From positions 1-54,846 of the forward strand of contig DATGJI010000051.1 of the NCBI GenBank assembly GCA_035295225.1: 54,846 bases of DNA. The letters are read 5' to 3'. A model generated the notes under the pieces. That model saw only the letters and a list, made by a program, of their open reading frames with translations, made no database searches and was not told the origin of the DNA. This document shows, piece after piece, positions 1 through 8,246 of the stretch (its first letter is position 1; each line of letters opens with the position of its first letter). Position numbers and translations under genes: made by a program. Origin of the DNA: Candidatus Eremiobacteraceae bacterium. GTDB taxonomy: Bacteria; Vulcanimicrobiota; Vulcanimicrobiia; Eremiobacterales; Eremiobacteraceae.

Positions 1-118
1 GGATGTGGGGCGCGCCTTTACGGCGCGCCGGCGGATGTGGGGCGCGCCTTTACGGCGCGCCGGCGGATGTGGGGCGCGCCTTTACGGCGCGCCGGCGGAC
101 CGTAAAGGTCCGCCCTAC
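1..118. repeat. Tandem GC-hairpin array: three 32-bp units plus one family A hairpin
   Basis: Three identical 32-bp units lie at 1-32, 33-64 and 65-96. Each contains two copies of the self-complementary octamer GGCGCGCC around a five-base TTTAC loop (family C). They run directly into a different hairpin at 94-118, GGCGGACC/GGTCCGCC arms around GTAAA, ending CCTAC (family A, found again at 11625, 47841-47926 and 49742-49795). The units have no unique spacers, so this is not CRISPR. The array lies 3' of the minus-strand opp gene run and may act in termination or mRNA 3'-end protection; that role is inferred. It may continue beyond the window start. Confidence 0.85.
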
Positions 119-128
119 ATCGCTCTGG

Positions 129-569
129 TTAGTATAGGGCGAGGGCGGCGTTGACCAAGGTGGGTGCGTCGGTCATGTCCATGCTCGATATCGTCACGGT
201 CACGCCGGGCGGCGTCCACTTCAGCCAGCCGACGTGCTGGTAGTACGGACCGGTCACCGTATATGTCGCCGGGTAGCCGTTGACCATATATATCTGGCCG
301 GTCGGTTCCGGCGAAGGTCCTGGACTGCTCGCGTCGTCGTCGGCGCGCATGGTTTCCAAGACCGTGAGCTCGAGACGGTCGCCGAGGCGATAGACGATCT
401 TCACGCTTGTCGGCCGCGACTGCGAATCGCTGGCAAGAATGGTGACGCTGTCTGCTTCAGCCGACGTCGGCATGACGTAGACGTGAAATGCCGCGTTGTC
501 CACGACATCGGCAAGCGATTGACTTGCGCCCATCGCGCCGAGCAACAGCGCTGCGAGCGCCGCGATCAC
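129..569 (-). CDS. Small secreted hypothetical protein downstream of oppF
   Basis: This is a 146-residue protein with a GTG start 9 bases after the oppF stop; GAGG lies about six bases ahead of the start. The N-terminus (IAALAALLLGAMGAS) is a short hydrophobic, signal-like segment, so export is likely. The rest is about 120 residues rich in beta-prone stretches (TVTGPYYQHVGWLKWTPPG near the end) with an acidic/proline spacer around residues 77-90. I do not recognise the family. Its position as the last gene of the secG-opp run suggests co-transcription, but no functional link to peptide uptake can be shown. The N-terminus could be longer, because the hydrophobic segment begins right at the start codon. 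Confidence 0.6.
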   Translation of the reverse strand: MIAALAALLLGAMGASQSLADVVDNAAFHVYVMPTSAEADSVTILASDSQSRPTSVKIVYRLGDRLELTVLETMRADDDASSPGPSPEPTGQIYMVNGYPATYTVTGPYYQHVGWLKWTPPGVTVTISSMDMTDAPTLVNAALALY

Positions 570-578
570 GAGCGCCTC

Positions 579-1661
579 TTACGCGACCGGCGCCACGCGC
601 GCGCGCGTCGTGGGCCTGATCTGGGGCTGTTCGCCGTTCAATTCTTCTACTTTGTGACACGCCACCCAGTGGCCGGCGTAGTTGGAAAATGCCGGGACTT
701 CTACTTTGCAGCGCTCGTACGCGATCGGGCAGCGCGTGTGGAATCTGCAGCCGCTCGGAGGATTGACGGGCGATGGGATGTCGCCTTCGAGGATGATGCG
801 TTCGCGGCGCGCTTCGAGGCGCGGGTCGGGGATCGGAATAGCCGACAGCAGCGATTGCGTGTACGGATGGAGCGGGCGCTCGTACAGTTCGTCGCGGCCG
901 GCAAGCTCCATCAACTTCCCGACGTACATCACCGCGACGCGATCGGAGATGTGGCGCACCACGGAGAGATCGTGGGCGATGAAGAGATATGTCAGCCCTA
1001 GCCGGTCCTGCAGATCCTGAAGCAGGTTGACGACCTGCGCCTGGATCGAGACGTCGAGCGCGGAAACCGGCTCGTCGGCCACGATGAATTTTGGATTCAC
1101 TGCCAGCGCGCGCGCGACGCCGATGCGTTGCCGCTGCCCTCCGGAGAATTCGTGCGGATAGCGGTTGGCGTGATACGGTGCGAGACCGACCGTCCGGAGC
1201 AGCTCGTTGACGCGCGCATCGATTTCTTTACCGGATGCGAGCTTGTGGATCTGCAGCGGCTCGGCGACGATGTCGCCGACGGTCATGCGCGGGTTGAGGC
1301 TCGCGTAAGGGTCCTGGAAGATGATCTGCATCTCGCGGCGCAGCGCGCGCATGGCCGGACGTTTCAGGGTGGTGATGTCGATGGTGCCGCCCTCGAAATA
1401 GATATGGCCCCTCGTAGGCTCGACAAGGCGGAGGATGCAGCGGCCCACAGTCGTCTTGCCCGAACCGGACTCGCCCACCAAGCCGAGCGTCTCGCCTTCC
1501 TTGATGTCGAACGAGACGCCGTCCACCGCTTTGACGTCGCCCACGTGGCGGCTGAAAACACCCGCCATGATCTTGAAATACTTGGCGACATCGCGCAGCG
1601 CGACGAGCGTGTCGGCGCTCACGCCGTCGGTGGAAGCGGTCGGTTTGAGCTCAGCTGCCAT
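579..1661 (-). CDS. oppF: Oligopeptide/dipeptide ABC transporter ATP-binding protein (OppF type)
   Basis: This is one of the two cytoplasmic ATPases powering a peptide- or nickel-type ABC importer. In the 360-residue product Walker A is GESGSGKT (about 63-70), the signature is FSGGQRQRI, Walker B is [12 protein letters not shown], and the C-terminus has the oligopeptide/dipeptide transporter tail with the cysteine cluster [14 protein letters not shown], typical of OppF/DppF. I chose the ATG at 1661 (MAAELK). The upstream in-frame extension is basic and non-conserved and would overlap oppD almost completely. The chosen start overlaps the oppD stop by 11 bases, as expected for translational coupling. 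The substrate cannot be decided from sequence. Confidence 0.93.
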   Translation of the reverse strand: MAAELKPTASTDGVSADTLVALRDVAKYFKIMAGVFSRHVGDVKAVDGVSFDIKEGETLGLVGESGSGKTTVGRCILRLVEPTRGHIYFEGGTIDITTLKRPAMRALRREMQIIFQDPYASLNPRMTVGDIVAEPLQIHKLASGKEIDARVNELLRTVGLAPYHANRYPHEFSGGQRQRIGVARALAVNPKFIVADEPVSALDVSIQAQVVNLLQDLQDRLGLTYLFIAHDLSVVRHISDRVAVMYVGKLMELAGRDELYERPLHPYTQSLLSAIPIPDPRLEARRERIILEGDIPSPVNPPSGCRFHTRCPIAYERCKVEVPAFSNYAGHWVACHKVEELNGEQPQIRPTTRARVAPVA

Positions 1662-2706
1662 CTGGCGCCTTCCGTTCGGCAGCGGCGGCGGCCGTCGCCT
1701 CTGCGGCAGCGCGCAACGCCTTGGTGTCGATATTTTTATCTTCCTTATATAGGAAGCATCGCGCCACGTGCCCCTCTCCGAATTCGTACGCCGGCGGCGG
1801 GGTGGTGATGCACTCGGGCATGACGTACCGGCAGCGCGCGGCAAACGCGCACCCGGGTGGCAGCCGCAGCAAATTCGGCGGCTGGCCATCGATCGGCTGG
1901 AGGCGCGTGCGGCCCTTTTCGTCGAGGCGAGGCAGCGAGTCGAGCAGGCCCCACGTGTATGGGTGCTTCGGTTCAGAGAATATCTGATCGGCGGTGCCGT
2001 ATTCGATCATGTTGCCGCCGTACATGACGAGCACTTTCTCACATACTTCGGCGACGACGCCGAGATCGTGGGTGATGAGAATGATGGCAGAGTTGAGGCG
2101 GCGCTGCAAGTCGCGCATCAGGTCCAGGATCTGCGCCTGAATGGTGACGTCCAGCGCGGTGGTGGGTTCGTCTGCGATCAGCAGCGCCGGGTCGCACGAC
2201 AGTGCCATGGCGATCATGACACGCTGGCGCATGCCGCCCGAGAACTGGTGCGGATAGTCGTTGATCCGATCGCGCGCTTCTGGGATTCGCACGAGAGCGA
2301 GCATGTCCACCGCGCGCGCCATGGCATCTCGCTTGTTCTTCTTCTGATGGATCATGATCGCTTCGGCGATCTGGTCGCCGACGGTGAGCACCGGGTTCAG
2401 GCTCGTCATCGGGTCTTGGAAGATCATGGAGATCTTGTTGCCGCGGATCGCGCGCATCTGAGGTTCGCTCAACAAGAGAAGGTCTTGTCCGTCGAACTCG
2501 ATGCTGCCGCTCTCGATCCGCCCGGGCGGCATCTGGATCAGCCGCATCACGGCAAGCGACGAGACGCTCTTGCCGGAACCGGATTCGCCCACGATCCCGA
2601 GCGTCTTGCCCGCGTCAACGGAGAACGAAAGACCGTTCACCGCGCGGACGATACCGTCGTCCGTGCGGAACGTCACTTCGAGGTTTTTCACCGAGAGCAA
2701 CGACAT
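1651..2706 (-). CDS. oppD: Oligopeptide/dipeptide ABC transporter ATP-binding protein (OppD type)
   Basis: This is the second ATPase subunit of the importer, 351 residues. Walker A GESGSGKS is at residues 40-47, followed by the Q-loop [12 protein letters not shown], the signature FSGGMRQRV and Walker [13 protein letters not shown]. The C-terminal extension [14 protein letters not shown] belongs to the oligo_HPY-type domain of OppD/DppD. An alanine-rich, charged tail of about 25 residues follows it. The gene lies 87 bases after oppC and overlaps oppF. Together with OppF it would form the nucleotide-binding heterodimer under the OppB/OppC permease. Confidence 0.93.
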   Translation of the reverse strand: MSLLSVKNLEVTFRTDDGIVRAVNGLSFSVDAGKTLGIVGESGSGKSVSSLAVMRLIQMPPGRIESGSIEFDGQDLLLLSEPQMRAIRGNKISMIFQDPMTSLNPVLTVGDQIAEAIMIHQKKNKRDAMARAVDMLALVRIPEARDRINDYPHQFSGGMRQRVMIAMALSCDPALLIADEPTTALDVTIQAQILDLMRDLQRRLNSAIILITHDLGVVAEVCEKVLVMYGGNMIEYGTADQIFSEPKHPYTWGLLDSLPRLDEKGRTRLQPIDGQPPNLLRLPPGCAFAARCRYVMPECITTPPPAYEFGEGHVARCFLYKEDKNIDTKALRAAAEATAAAAAERKAPDGS

Positions 2707-2793
2707 GGTCTTAGAACAACGCTCCTATGAAAACGGAGGTCGCGTCGAAGCGCGACCCTGTGCCGGATTTTTCACGCGCCGCACGGAGTATTC

Positions 2794-3714
2794 CTACGCT
2801 CCGCTGCCGCGCGTCTTGGGATCGAGCGCATCTCTGAGACCTTCGCCGACGAAGTTGAACGCGACGACGGTCATCACGATGAGCAGACCGGGGATGACCA
2901 ACAGCCACGGCGCGCTGAGCACCTCCGGATCGAGCGCCTTTTGCAGACTATTGCCCCAACTCGGCGTCGGGATCTGCACGCCGAGGCCGAGATACGAAAG
3001 TCCTGATTCCGTCAAGATGTTGTCGCCGATGGCGAGCGTCGCCGCCACGATCACGGGCGCGAGCGCGTTGGGCAGCAAGTGCCGGAAGATGATCCGACGA
3101 TCTTCGGCGCCGAAGGCACGCGCAGCGGTGACGAAGTCGCGCTCGCGCAGCGAGAGTATCTGACCGCGCACGAGGCGCGAGACGCCCGTCCAGGACAGCA
3201 TTCCGATGACGACCATGATCACGATGATGCTGAAATTATTGGTCACGGCCTCCACGGTAAGGATCAGGAAGAACGTCGGGAAGGAAAGCATCATGTCGAC
3301 GAATCGCATCATCGCCGAATCCACCCAGCCGCCGTAGTATGCCGCGATCGCTCCGTATATCGTGCCGAATGTGATCGCGATGAACATCGCGGAAAACCCG
3401 ACTTCAAGCGAGATGCGCGCTCCGAACAACATACGTGAGAAGTAGTCGCGTCCGTCCACGTCGGTGCCGAAAAGGTGGTGAGCCGAAGGCGGCGTGGGCG
3501 TACCGATGATATTCATGTCGATGGCAAGCGGATCGTAACTGGTCAAATGGCCTGCGAAGACGGCGCAAAAAACGATCAGCCCGACAAGACCGAGGCCCAC
3601 CAGCGACAGTTTGTTGCGAGCAAAGCGTCGCCAGACGTCGACGGCGACCGGAACGTGCGCGGGCATCGCTTGGTCGAGCGCGGATTCGAGGCCGATCGGT
3701 CGCGACGCAGCCAT
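2794..3714 (-). CDS. oppC: Oligopeptide/dipeptide ABC transporter permease (OppC/DppC type)
   Basis: This is a 306-residue inner-membrane permease subunit. An N-terminal cytoplasmic stretch of about 30 residues precedes the first membrane helix (LSLVGLGLVGLIVFCAVFAG). The extracytoplasmic motif HLFGTDVDGRDYFSRMLFG is diagnostic of OppC/DppC. The permease EAA region (RDFVTAARAFGAEDRRIIFRH) contacts the ATPases. Five further helices fit the family. It starts 3 bases after the oppB stop. The loop sequence places it in the peptide/nickel subfamily but does not separate peptides from metal chelates. Confidence 0.93.
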   Translation of the reverse strand: MAASRPIGLESALDQAMPAHVPVAVDVWRRFARNKLSLVGLGLVGLIVFCAVFAGHLTSYDPLAIDMNIIGTPTPPSAHHLFGTDVDGRDYFSRMLFGARISLEVGFSAMFIAITFGTIYGAIAAYYGGWVDSAMMRFVDMMLSFPTFFLILTVEAVTNNFSIIVIMVVIGMLSWTGVSRLVRGQILSLRERDFVTAARAFGAEDRRIIFRHLLPNALAPVIVAATLAIGDNILTESGLSYLGLGVQIPTPSWGNSLQKALDPEVLSAPWLLVIPGLLIVMTVVAFNFVGEGLRDALDPKTRGSGA

Positions 3715-3717
3715 GTG

Positions 3718-4680
3718 CTAGTCGTACCTGATCCGCGGATCGGCGACGGCGTAGCCGATATCGGCAAGCAGATTCCCGACGACGACGAGCAAAGCTGAAA
3801 AGAGCGTGATGCCCATGATCGTGGGATAGTCGCGTTCGAAGATCGCGTTCAAACCAAGATAGCCCATGCCGGGTATCGAGAAGACTATCTCGGTGAAGTA
3901 CGCTCCCGTGAGAAGGGCCGGCAGATAAAGGCCGATGAGGGTGATAACGGGCAGCAGCGCGTTGCGCAGCGCGTGCTTGTACACGACGACGCTCGGCGAG
4001 AGACCTTTGGCGGCCGCGGTCCGGATGTAATCTTCACCGAGCACGTCAAGCATTGAAGCACGCTGGTAGCGCATCCATGAAGCCAAACTCACGAACGTCA
4101 GCGTCGCGACAGGCAACACGAGATGACGGATCCGATCACCGAGGTTGAACCCGGTCGAACCCATTTCGCTCAGGCCCGACGCCGGAAACCAGTGGAGCCG
4201 CACCGCGAATATCTCGAGCATCATAATACCGAGCCAGAACGTCGGCATGCCGTAGCCGATAAACGCGATCGCCGTGGCGATATAGTCGATGACCGAATTC
4301 TTATGCGTCGCCGCGTAGATGGCTGTGGGTATCGCGATGAGCAACGTGCAGATGAACGACGTCGAGATGAGCTGTAATGTGATCGGGACCTTTTCGAGGA
4401 TCTTTGCCATGACCGGCCGGCCGTCGATGAAGGAAAAACCCAGGTCACGATTGACGACGAGGTTATGCAGCCAATAGAAATATTGGACGTACCACGGTTT
4501 GTCCAACCCAAGCTGATGTTGGATTATCGCAAGATCTGCGGCCGACATCGGCCGCGCCGAATGCGTGAAAATGGACCCGACGCCGCCGGGCGCCAGCGCC
4601 ATGATCGCATACGAGATGACCGAGATCCCGAGCAGAAGCGGAATGAGTCCGAGCAGGCGCCGGCCTATGTACGTGGACAC
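3718..4680 (-). CDS. oppB: Oligopeptide/dipeptide ABC transporter permease (OppB/DppB type)
   Basis: This 320-residue protein opens with the typical OppB N-terminus (RRLLGLIPLLLGISVISYAIMALAPGG), a helix followed by a periplasmic segment. LGLDKPWYVQYFYWL and the EAA-like region DYIRTAAAKGLSPSVVVYKHALRNALLP are family hallmarks. Six membrane helices are visible. The start codon is GTG, 10 bases after the oppA stop. It pairs with OppC to form the translocation channel. Confidence 0.93.
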   Translation of the reverse strand: MSTYIGRRLLGLIPLLLGISVISYAIMALAPGGVGSIFTHSARPMSAADLAIIQHQLGLDKPWYVQYFYWLHNLVVNRDLGFSFIDGRPVMAKILEKVPITLQLISTSFICTLLIAIPTAIYAATHKNSVIDYIATAIAFIGYGMPTFWLGIMMLEIFAVRLHWFPASGLSEMGSTGFNLGDRIRHLVLPVATLTFVSLASWMRYQRASMLDVLGEDYIRTAAAKGLSPSVVVYKHALRNALLPVITLIGLYLPALLTGAYFTEIVFSIPGMGYLGLNAIFERDYPTIMGITLFSALLVVVGNLLADIGYAVADPRIRYD

Positions 4681-4690
4681 CGAGCTGCGC

Positions 4691-6340
4691 TTACTGTGCT
4701 ATCCACCATTTCGGAAGATTGAAGATCGTGTACGCGAAGAACGGACCGGCCTGCGCCGGGTCCACACCTTTCACGCGAGAGTTGACGACGTTGCGGTAAT
4801 ACGGCTCTACGGTCCAAAGATACGGCACGTCTTGTATCGCGAGCTCCTGCACTTTGAAATAAAGGGCACGCCGCTTTGCCTGGTCGGTCGTCTCGAGCGC
4901 CGCTTGCAGCAGCGCGTCCATCTTCGGATTGCTGTAGCGCGCATAGTTGAGGCCGGCCGGCGGGATCGCTTGCGTGCTCAAGATAAGCGTCGGATCGGGA
5001 TCGGTGTTCTCACTTTCCCCTCCGGAATCGAGCTGAAATTTTCCATCCCGCTCGTTCTGATAGAAGACGTTGATCTCCGACTGCTTGGATGTGAGCTTGA
5101 TGCCGACCGCCTTCATCTCGGCTTGTGCGAATTCGAAGTCTTTCGCTCCGGCTTCGTTACCCGAGATCAAGCCGACGGAAATCGTGAGCGGCTGACCGTT
5201 CTTTGAGCGGTAGCCGTCCGGCCCCATCTTCCAGCCGTCGGCGTCGAGTATCTGACCGGCCTTAGCTGGATCGTAGGGAAATGCGGTCTTTTCGGCTGGG
5301 TCAAGAGCCCATGATTGCGCGAGCGAGACAGGTCCGAAAACGGGGATATCCTCGCCGCGGAACAGTTTTGCGGATTCGGTCGCGCGATCCCAGGCGTACA
5401 TCATCGCGCGCCGCACGTTGATGTCGCCCATGATCGGATCCTTGAGGTTCGGTATCTCCCAGTTGAAGTCGTTGGCGTACGTGTGGATGTGCGTGAAGCG
5501 GTTATCGTCTTTGACGGCCTGCCATTGCGCGCCCGTCAACTCGTATGTCATGTCCACTTCGCCGTCTTGCAGCGCGATGAGCACCGCCTGTTCGGTCTGG
5601 TACTCCTTGATGTACACCTCATCGATGTACGGCCGGCCATTCCACCACGTCTTGTTGCTGGTCAGGGTCATGTGATCGTCTTGCTTGAAATCGGTGACGA
5701 TGTATGGGCCGTCGCTGACGAACGATCTCGAGATGTCGAGATGTCGCATCGCCGAGTGCGAAACCTTGGCATAGATGTGTGCCGGCAACGGCGCGTGCAC
5801 GACGCCCCCGAGAACATCGGCGAGAAACGCCGCGTTCGGCGTTTTCAATTTGTAAACGACGGTCCATTTGTCCGGTGCGGTGAGACCGGCAACGATGTCG
5901 TAGTCGGATTTGTATGGCGCCTGCGTCGCCGGATCCGACTCGAGTGCGTATTCGTACATCACGTCTGCGCTCGTCACCGGCTGGCCATCGCTCCACGTGG
6001 CGTTGTGGCGCAAGTGCATCGTATACGTCAAACCGTCTTTTGAGATTTCCCATTTCTCGGCGAGCCACGGGACGACTTGCATCTGGGGGTCGACGTTGAC
6101 CAGCGTGTCGTAGGCGAGCGCAAGATCGTTGCCGGCCCCTTCCACGTCAGCGTAGATCGGCAGCAGTGTGTCCGCCGCAGAATTTGAACCGATCTTAAAC
6201 GTTCCGCCGTAGTGCGGCGTTCCGGCCGCGGCCGTTCCGTTCTCAGGCGCGGTCGAGGTGGAAGTCGATCCACCGCCCGAGCATGCTGCGAGCAACGCGG
6301 CCGCGACGACGAGTGCGGCGGTCTGCGGCAGATGACGCAT
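4691..6340 (-). CDS. oppA: Peptide ABC transporter substrate-binding lipoprotein (SBP family 5)
   Basis: This 549-residue extracytoplasmic solute receptor feeds OppBCDF. The N-terminal signal ends in the lipobox LLAAC, so Cys20 should be acylated. A Ser/Thr/Gly-rich linker follows, then the SBP_bac_5 fold: PHYGGTFKIGSNSAADTLLP, the region WLAEKWEISKDGLTYTMHLR, the motif LRHNATWSDGQPVTSADVMYEY split over two strands, and the C-terminal DVPYLWTVEPYYRNVVN. Length and motif order match OppA/DppA/NikA proteins. It follows secG by 20 bases and leads the transporter genes. The ligand is unknown. Confidence 0.93.
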   Translation of the reverse strand: MRHLPQTAALVVAAALLAACSGGGSTSTSTAPENGTAAAGTPHYGGTFKIGSNSAADTLLPIYADVEGAGNDLALAYDTLVNVDPQMQVVPWLAEKWEISKDGLTYTMHLRHNATWSDGQPVTSADVMYEYALESDPATQAPYKSDYDIVAGLTAPDKWTVVYKLKTPNAAFLADVLGGVVHAPLPAHIYAKVSHSAMRHLDISRSFVSDGPYIVTDFKQDDHMTLTSNKTWWNGRPYIDEVYIKEYQTEQAVLIALQDGEVDMTYELTGAQWQAVKDDNRFTHIHTYANDFNWEIPNLKDPIMGDINVRRAMMYAWDRATESAKLFRGEDIPVFGPVSLAQSWALDPAEKTAFPYDPAKAGQILDADGWKMGPDGYRSKNGQPLTISVGLISGNEAGAKDFEFAQAEMKAVGIKLTSKQSEINVFYQNERDGKFQLDSGGESENTDPDPTLILSTQAIPPAGLNYARYSNPKMDALLQAALETTDQAKRRALYFKVQELAIQDVPYLWTVEPYYRNVVNSRVKGVDPAQAGPFFAYTIFNLPKWWIAQ

Positions 6341-6360
6341 GATCTTTGTGCCCCCGCTGG

Positions 6361-6723
6361 CTATCGAGTGATGAAGAAAAATGCGATCGCGAGGATGACG
6401 AATGCGCTCGCGAACGTGGTGGTGAGCCGGCCCATCTGTTGCTCGAGGCCGAGCCTACCGTGGTACGCGGATTCCATCCGCCCGCCGATGCTGCCGCCGA
6501 GACCCTCGGTCTTGGTGGTCTGCGCGGCCATGAGCGCGATGAGCCCTACCGATGAGACGATGAACAAGCCTTGGACAAGCGCCAAGATGACGGGATGCTG
6601 CTGGCCCCACGTCGCAGGTGCTCCGAAGAGATTTGGCGGCAGCACGAGCGGCACAGGTGTGGGGATAACGGGCGCTCGCGTAGCGGCGGCGGCAGCGGCG
6701 AGGGCAGTGAGGAATGCGAACAC
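6361..6723 (-). CDS. secG: Preprotein translocase subunit SecG
   Basis: SecG is the small accessory subunit of the SecYEG channel. The conserved core sits in the C-terminal half of this 120-residue protein: a helix (LALVQGLFIVSSVGLIALMAA), the loop QTTKTEGLGGSIGG, and a second helix (FASAFVILAIAFFF). Unusually, about 45 residues precede the core: an alanine-rich hydrophobic start, then a Pro/Val-rich segment (APVIPTPVPLVLPP). That extension is either a real lineage feature or a start placed too early (GTG at 6723). SecG heads the opp run, 20 bases before oppA, so co-expression is plausible. Confidence 0.85.
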   Translation of the reverse strand: MFAFLTALAAAAAATRAPVIPTPVPLVLPPNLFGAPATWGQQHPVILALVQGLFIVSSVGLIALMAAQTTKTEGLGGSIGGRMESAYHGRLGLEQQMGRLTTTFASAFVILAIAFFFITR

Positions 6724-6798
6724 GCGTAGCCTGCTCCGTAATGACGGTCAAGACGGGGTGATAGAGCGATAGTTCTTCGGTAAAACGTCCCGCGTACC

Positions 6799-7548
6799 CT
6801 ATGCGGATTTCATCTCCAGACCCTTAAGAAAGTCCAGCACGGCGGGTGCGAATCGCTGCAGACGCGGCCGCACCGTTATGAGATGGTCGTGTCCGTCGAG
6901 CATCACCACGCGCACATCGGCCGAGCCGACGGTATCGCGGATGTATTCCGCATTTCGCGCCGGCGAGGTGGGATCGGCCTTGGACTGCACGATCAGCAGC
7001 GGCGCGCGCACTTTGGGTAAGATGTCCTTCGCCATCGCAAGCACTTCCAACACCGGCGGTGCGGCGTTGACCGGCACCGTCGAATAACCCACCACGTTGC
7101 CCTGCCACGCCGCGAAGTTCGCGGGCGTGCGAAGCGTCGGTACGAAGCGGTTCAGAAACGGCACCGCGCCGGCGACCAGCGGATCCAAGAACACCGGCGT
7201 CGAGAAGCAGACGATTCCGCTCACCGTGTGCCGCGTCGAGAGATAAAGGCTGAGCGCACCGCCGAGAGACAGTCCGAGGAGATAGACTCGACAAAAGCGC
7301 CGGCGCGCTTCGTCGAAGGCGCGCTCTGCGCCATCGATATAGTCTGACGCTTCGATCTGTGCGAGATCGTTTTCATGCGTCGCATGTCCGGCGAGCGCCG
7401 GACCGATGACGCCGAACCCATTTTCATGCAAGAGTTCGCCGAGCGCGCGCACCTCAAACGGACTGCCGGTGAAGCCGTGCAGCAAGAGCGCACCGGGGCC
7501 GCCATCCGGACCGAAGCTGAAGGGCTCACCGCCTGCGAGATACGTCAT
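6799..7548 (-). CDS. Alpha/beta hydrolase, carboxylesterase/monoacylglycerol lipase-like
   Basis: This is a 249-residue alpha/beta hydrolase. The HGFTGSP motif near residue 25 supplies the oxyanion hole, the nucleophile elbow is GLSLGG, the acid is in SKADPTSP, and the catalytic histidine is in LDGHDHLIT. This order and spacing match Est30/YvaK-type carboxylesterases and bacterial monoacylglycerol lipases. I chose the ATG at 7548 (MTYLAGGEPF); the 46 in-frame residues upstream are Arg/Pro-rich and would run into the opposite-strand PAP2-like gene. There is no signal peptide, so it is probably cytoplasmic. It lies 75 bases before the secG start on the same strand. Confidence 0.85.
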   Translation of the reverse strand: MTYLAGGEPFSFGPDGGPGALLLHGFTGSPFEVRALGELLHENGFGVIGPALAGHATHENDLAQIEASDYIDGAERAFDEARRRFCRVYLLGLSLGGALSLYLSTRHTVSGIVCFSTPVFLDPLVAGAVPFLNRFVPTLRTPANFAAWQGNVVGYSTVPVNAAPPVLEVLAMAKDILPKVRAPLLIVQSKADPTSPARNAEYIRDTVGSADVRVVMLDGHDHLITVRPRLQRFAPAVLDFLKGLEMKSA

Positions 7549-7589
7549 GCGGGCAGGGCGGGCGTCGCGCGCCAGGAAAGCAACGCGCG

Positions 7590-8246
7590 ATGCGCGATCC
7601 GGCGAACCCACGCGAGGCCAAAATCTCGTCGGGCACAGTCGTGCTGCTGCGGGAACATCGCGCGGCTGTTGAATTCGCGCGCGCACTGTCCACGATATTC
7701 AATCCTTTTCTCTCCGCCACGGCGCTTTTCATCATCGTCTCGCATGCCTACTCGACGTCCAGGCTCGAGTTCTGGAAGCTGTCGGCAGCGGGGCTCTTCT
7801 TCTTCACCGTCGCTCCGCTGGCGTGCGTCCTCTACCTTTACCTTACCGGTCGCATCTCCGACTTCGACATGTCCGAGCGGCCCGAGCGCCAGCGCGTTTT
7901 TGCGGCGTTCGTCGTGATCTATCTCCTCGCCGCGATCTCGCTCTCGGCTCTCCATGCGCCGGTTCAACTCGTCGCGATCACGTGGGGATACTGGGGCACG
8001 GCGCTGCTCACGATGGTCATCACGCGTTGGTGGAAGATCAGCACGCACGCGTTCGGCATCGCGGGGCCGTTCACGGTCATGTTCTTTCTGTTCGGTAAGG
8101 AGCCGCTGCCGTACGTGATCATCGTGCCGCTGGTGTGCTGGGCCCGCGTCTACCTGCGCAGTCATACGGTGGCGCAAGTCGTGACCGGATCCGCCATCGC
8201 CGTGCTCTCGACGTTCGTCTTCTTCAAGTTGTTCCACTTGGTTTGA
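7590..8246 (+). CDS. PAP2-superfamily-like integral membrane protein with degenerate active site
   Basis: This 218-residue protein has about six membrane helices. The layout resembles type-2 phosphatidic acid phosphatases: a charged segment SERPERQRVF in the position of the KxxxxxxRP motif, KISTHAFG in place of PSGH, and RVYLRSHTVAQVVTG in place of SRxxxxxHxxxD. The central and final histidines are present, but the last acidic residue is replaced by Gln, so catalysis is uncertain. AGGAAAG precedes the ATG by about nine bases. It converges with murI and overlaps its 3' end by 23 bases. A lipid phosphatase or a non-catalytic relative are both possible. Confidence 0.65.
   Translation: MRDPANPREAKISSGTVVLLREHRAAVEFARALSTIFNPFLSATALFIIVSHAYSTSRLEFWKLSAAGLFFFTVAPLACVLYLYLTGRISDFDMSERPERQRVFAAFVVIYLLAAISLSALHAPVQLVAITWGYWGTALLTMVITRWWKISTHAFGIAGPFTVMFFLFGKEPLPYVIIVPLVCWARVYLRSHTVAQVVTGSAIAVLSTFVFFKLFHLV

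Noticed and set aside
1-118. Three perfect tandem units could suggest a CRISPR array.
   Set aside because: There are no unique spacers between units and no cas genes in the window; the units are internally palindromic hairpins and relate to dispersed repeats elsewhere.
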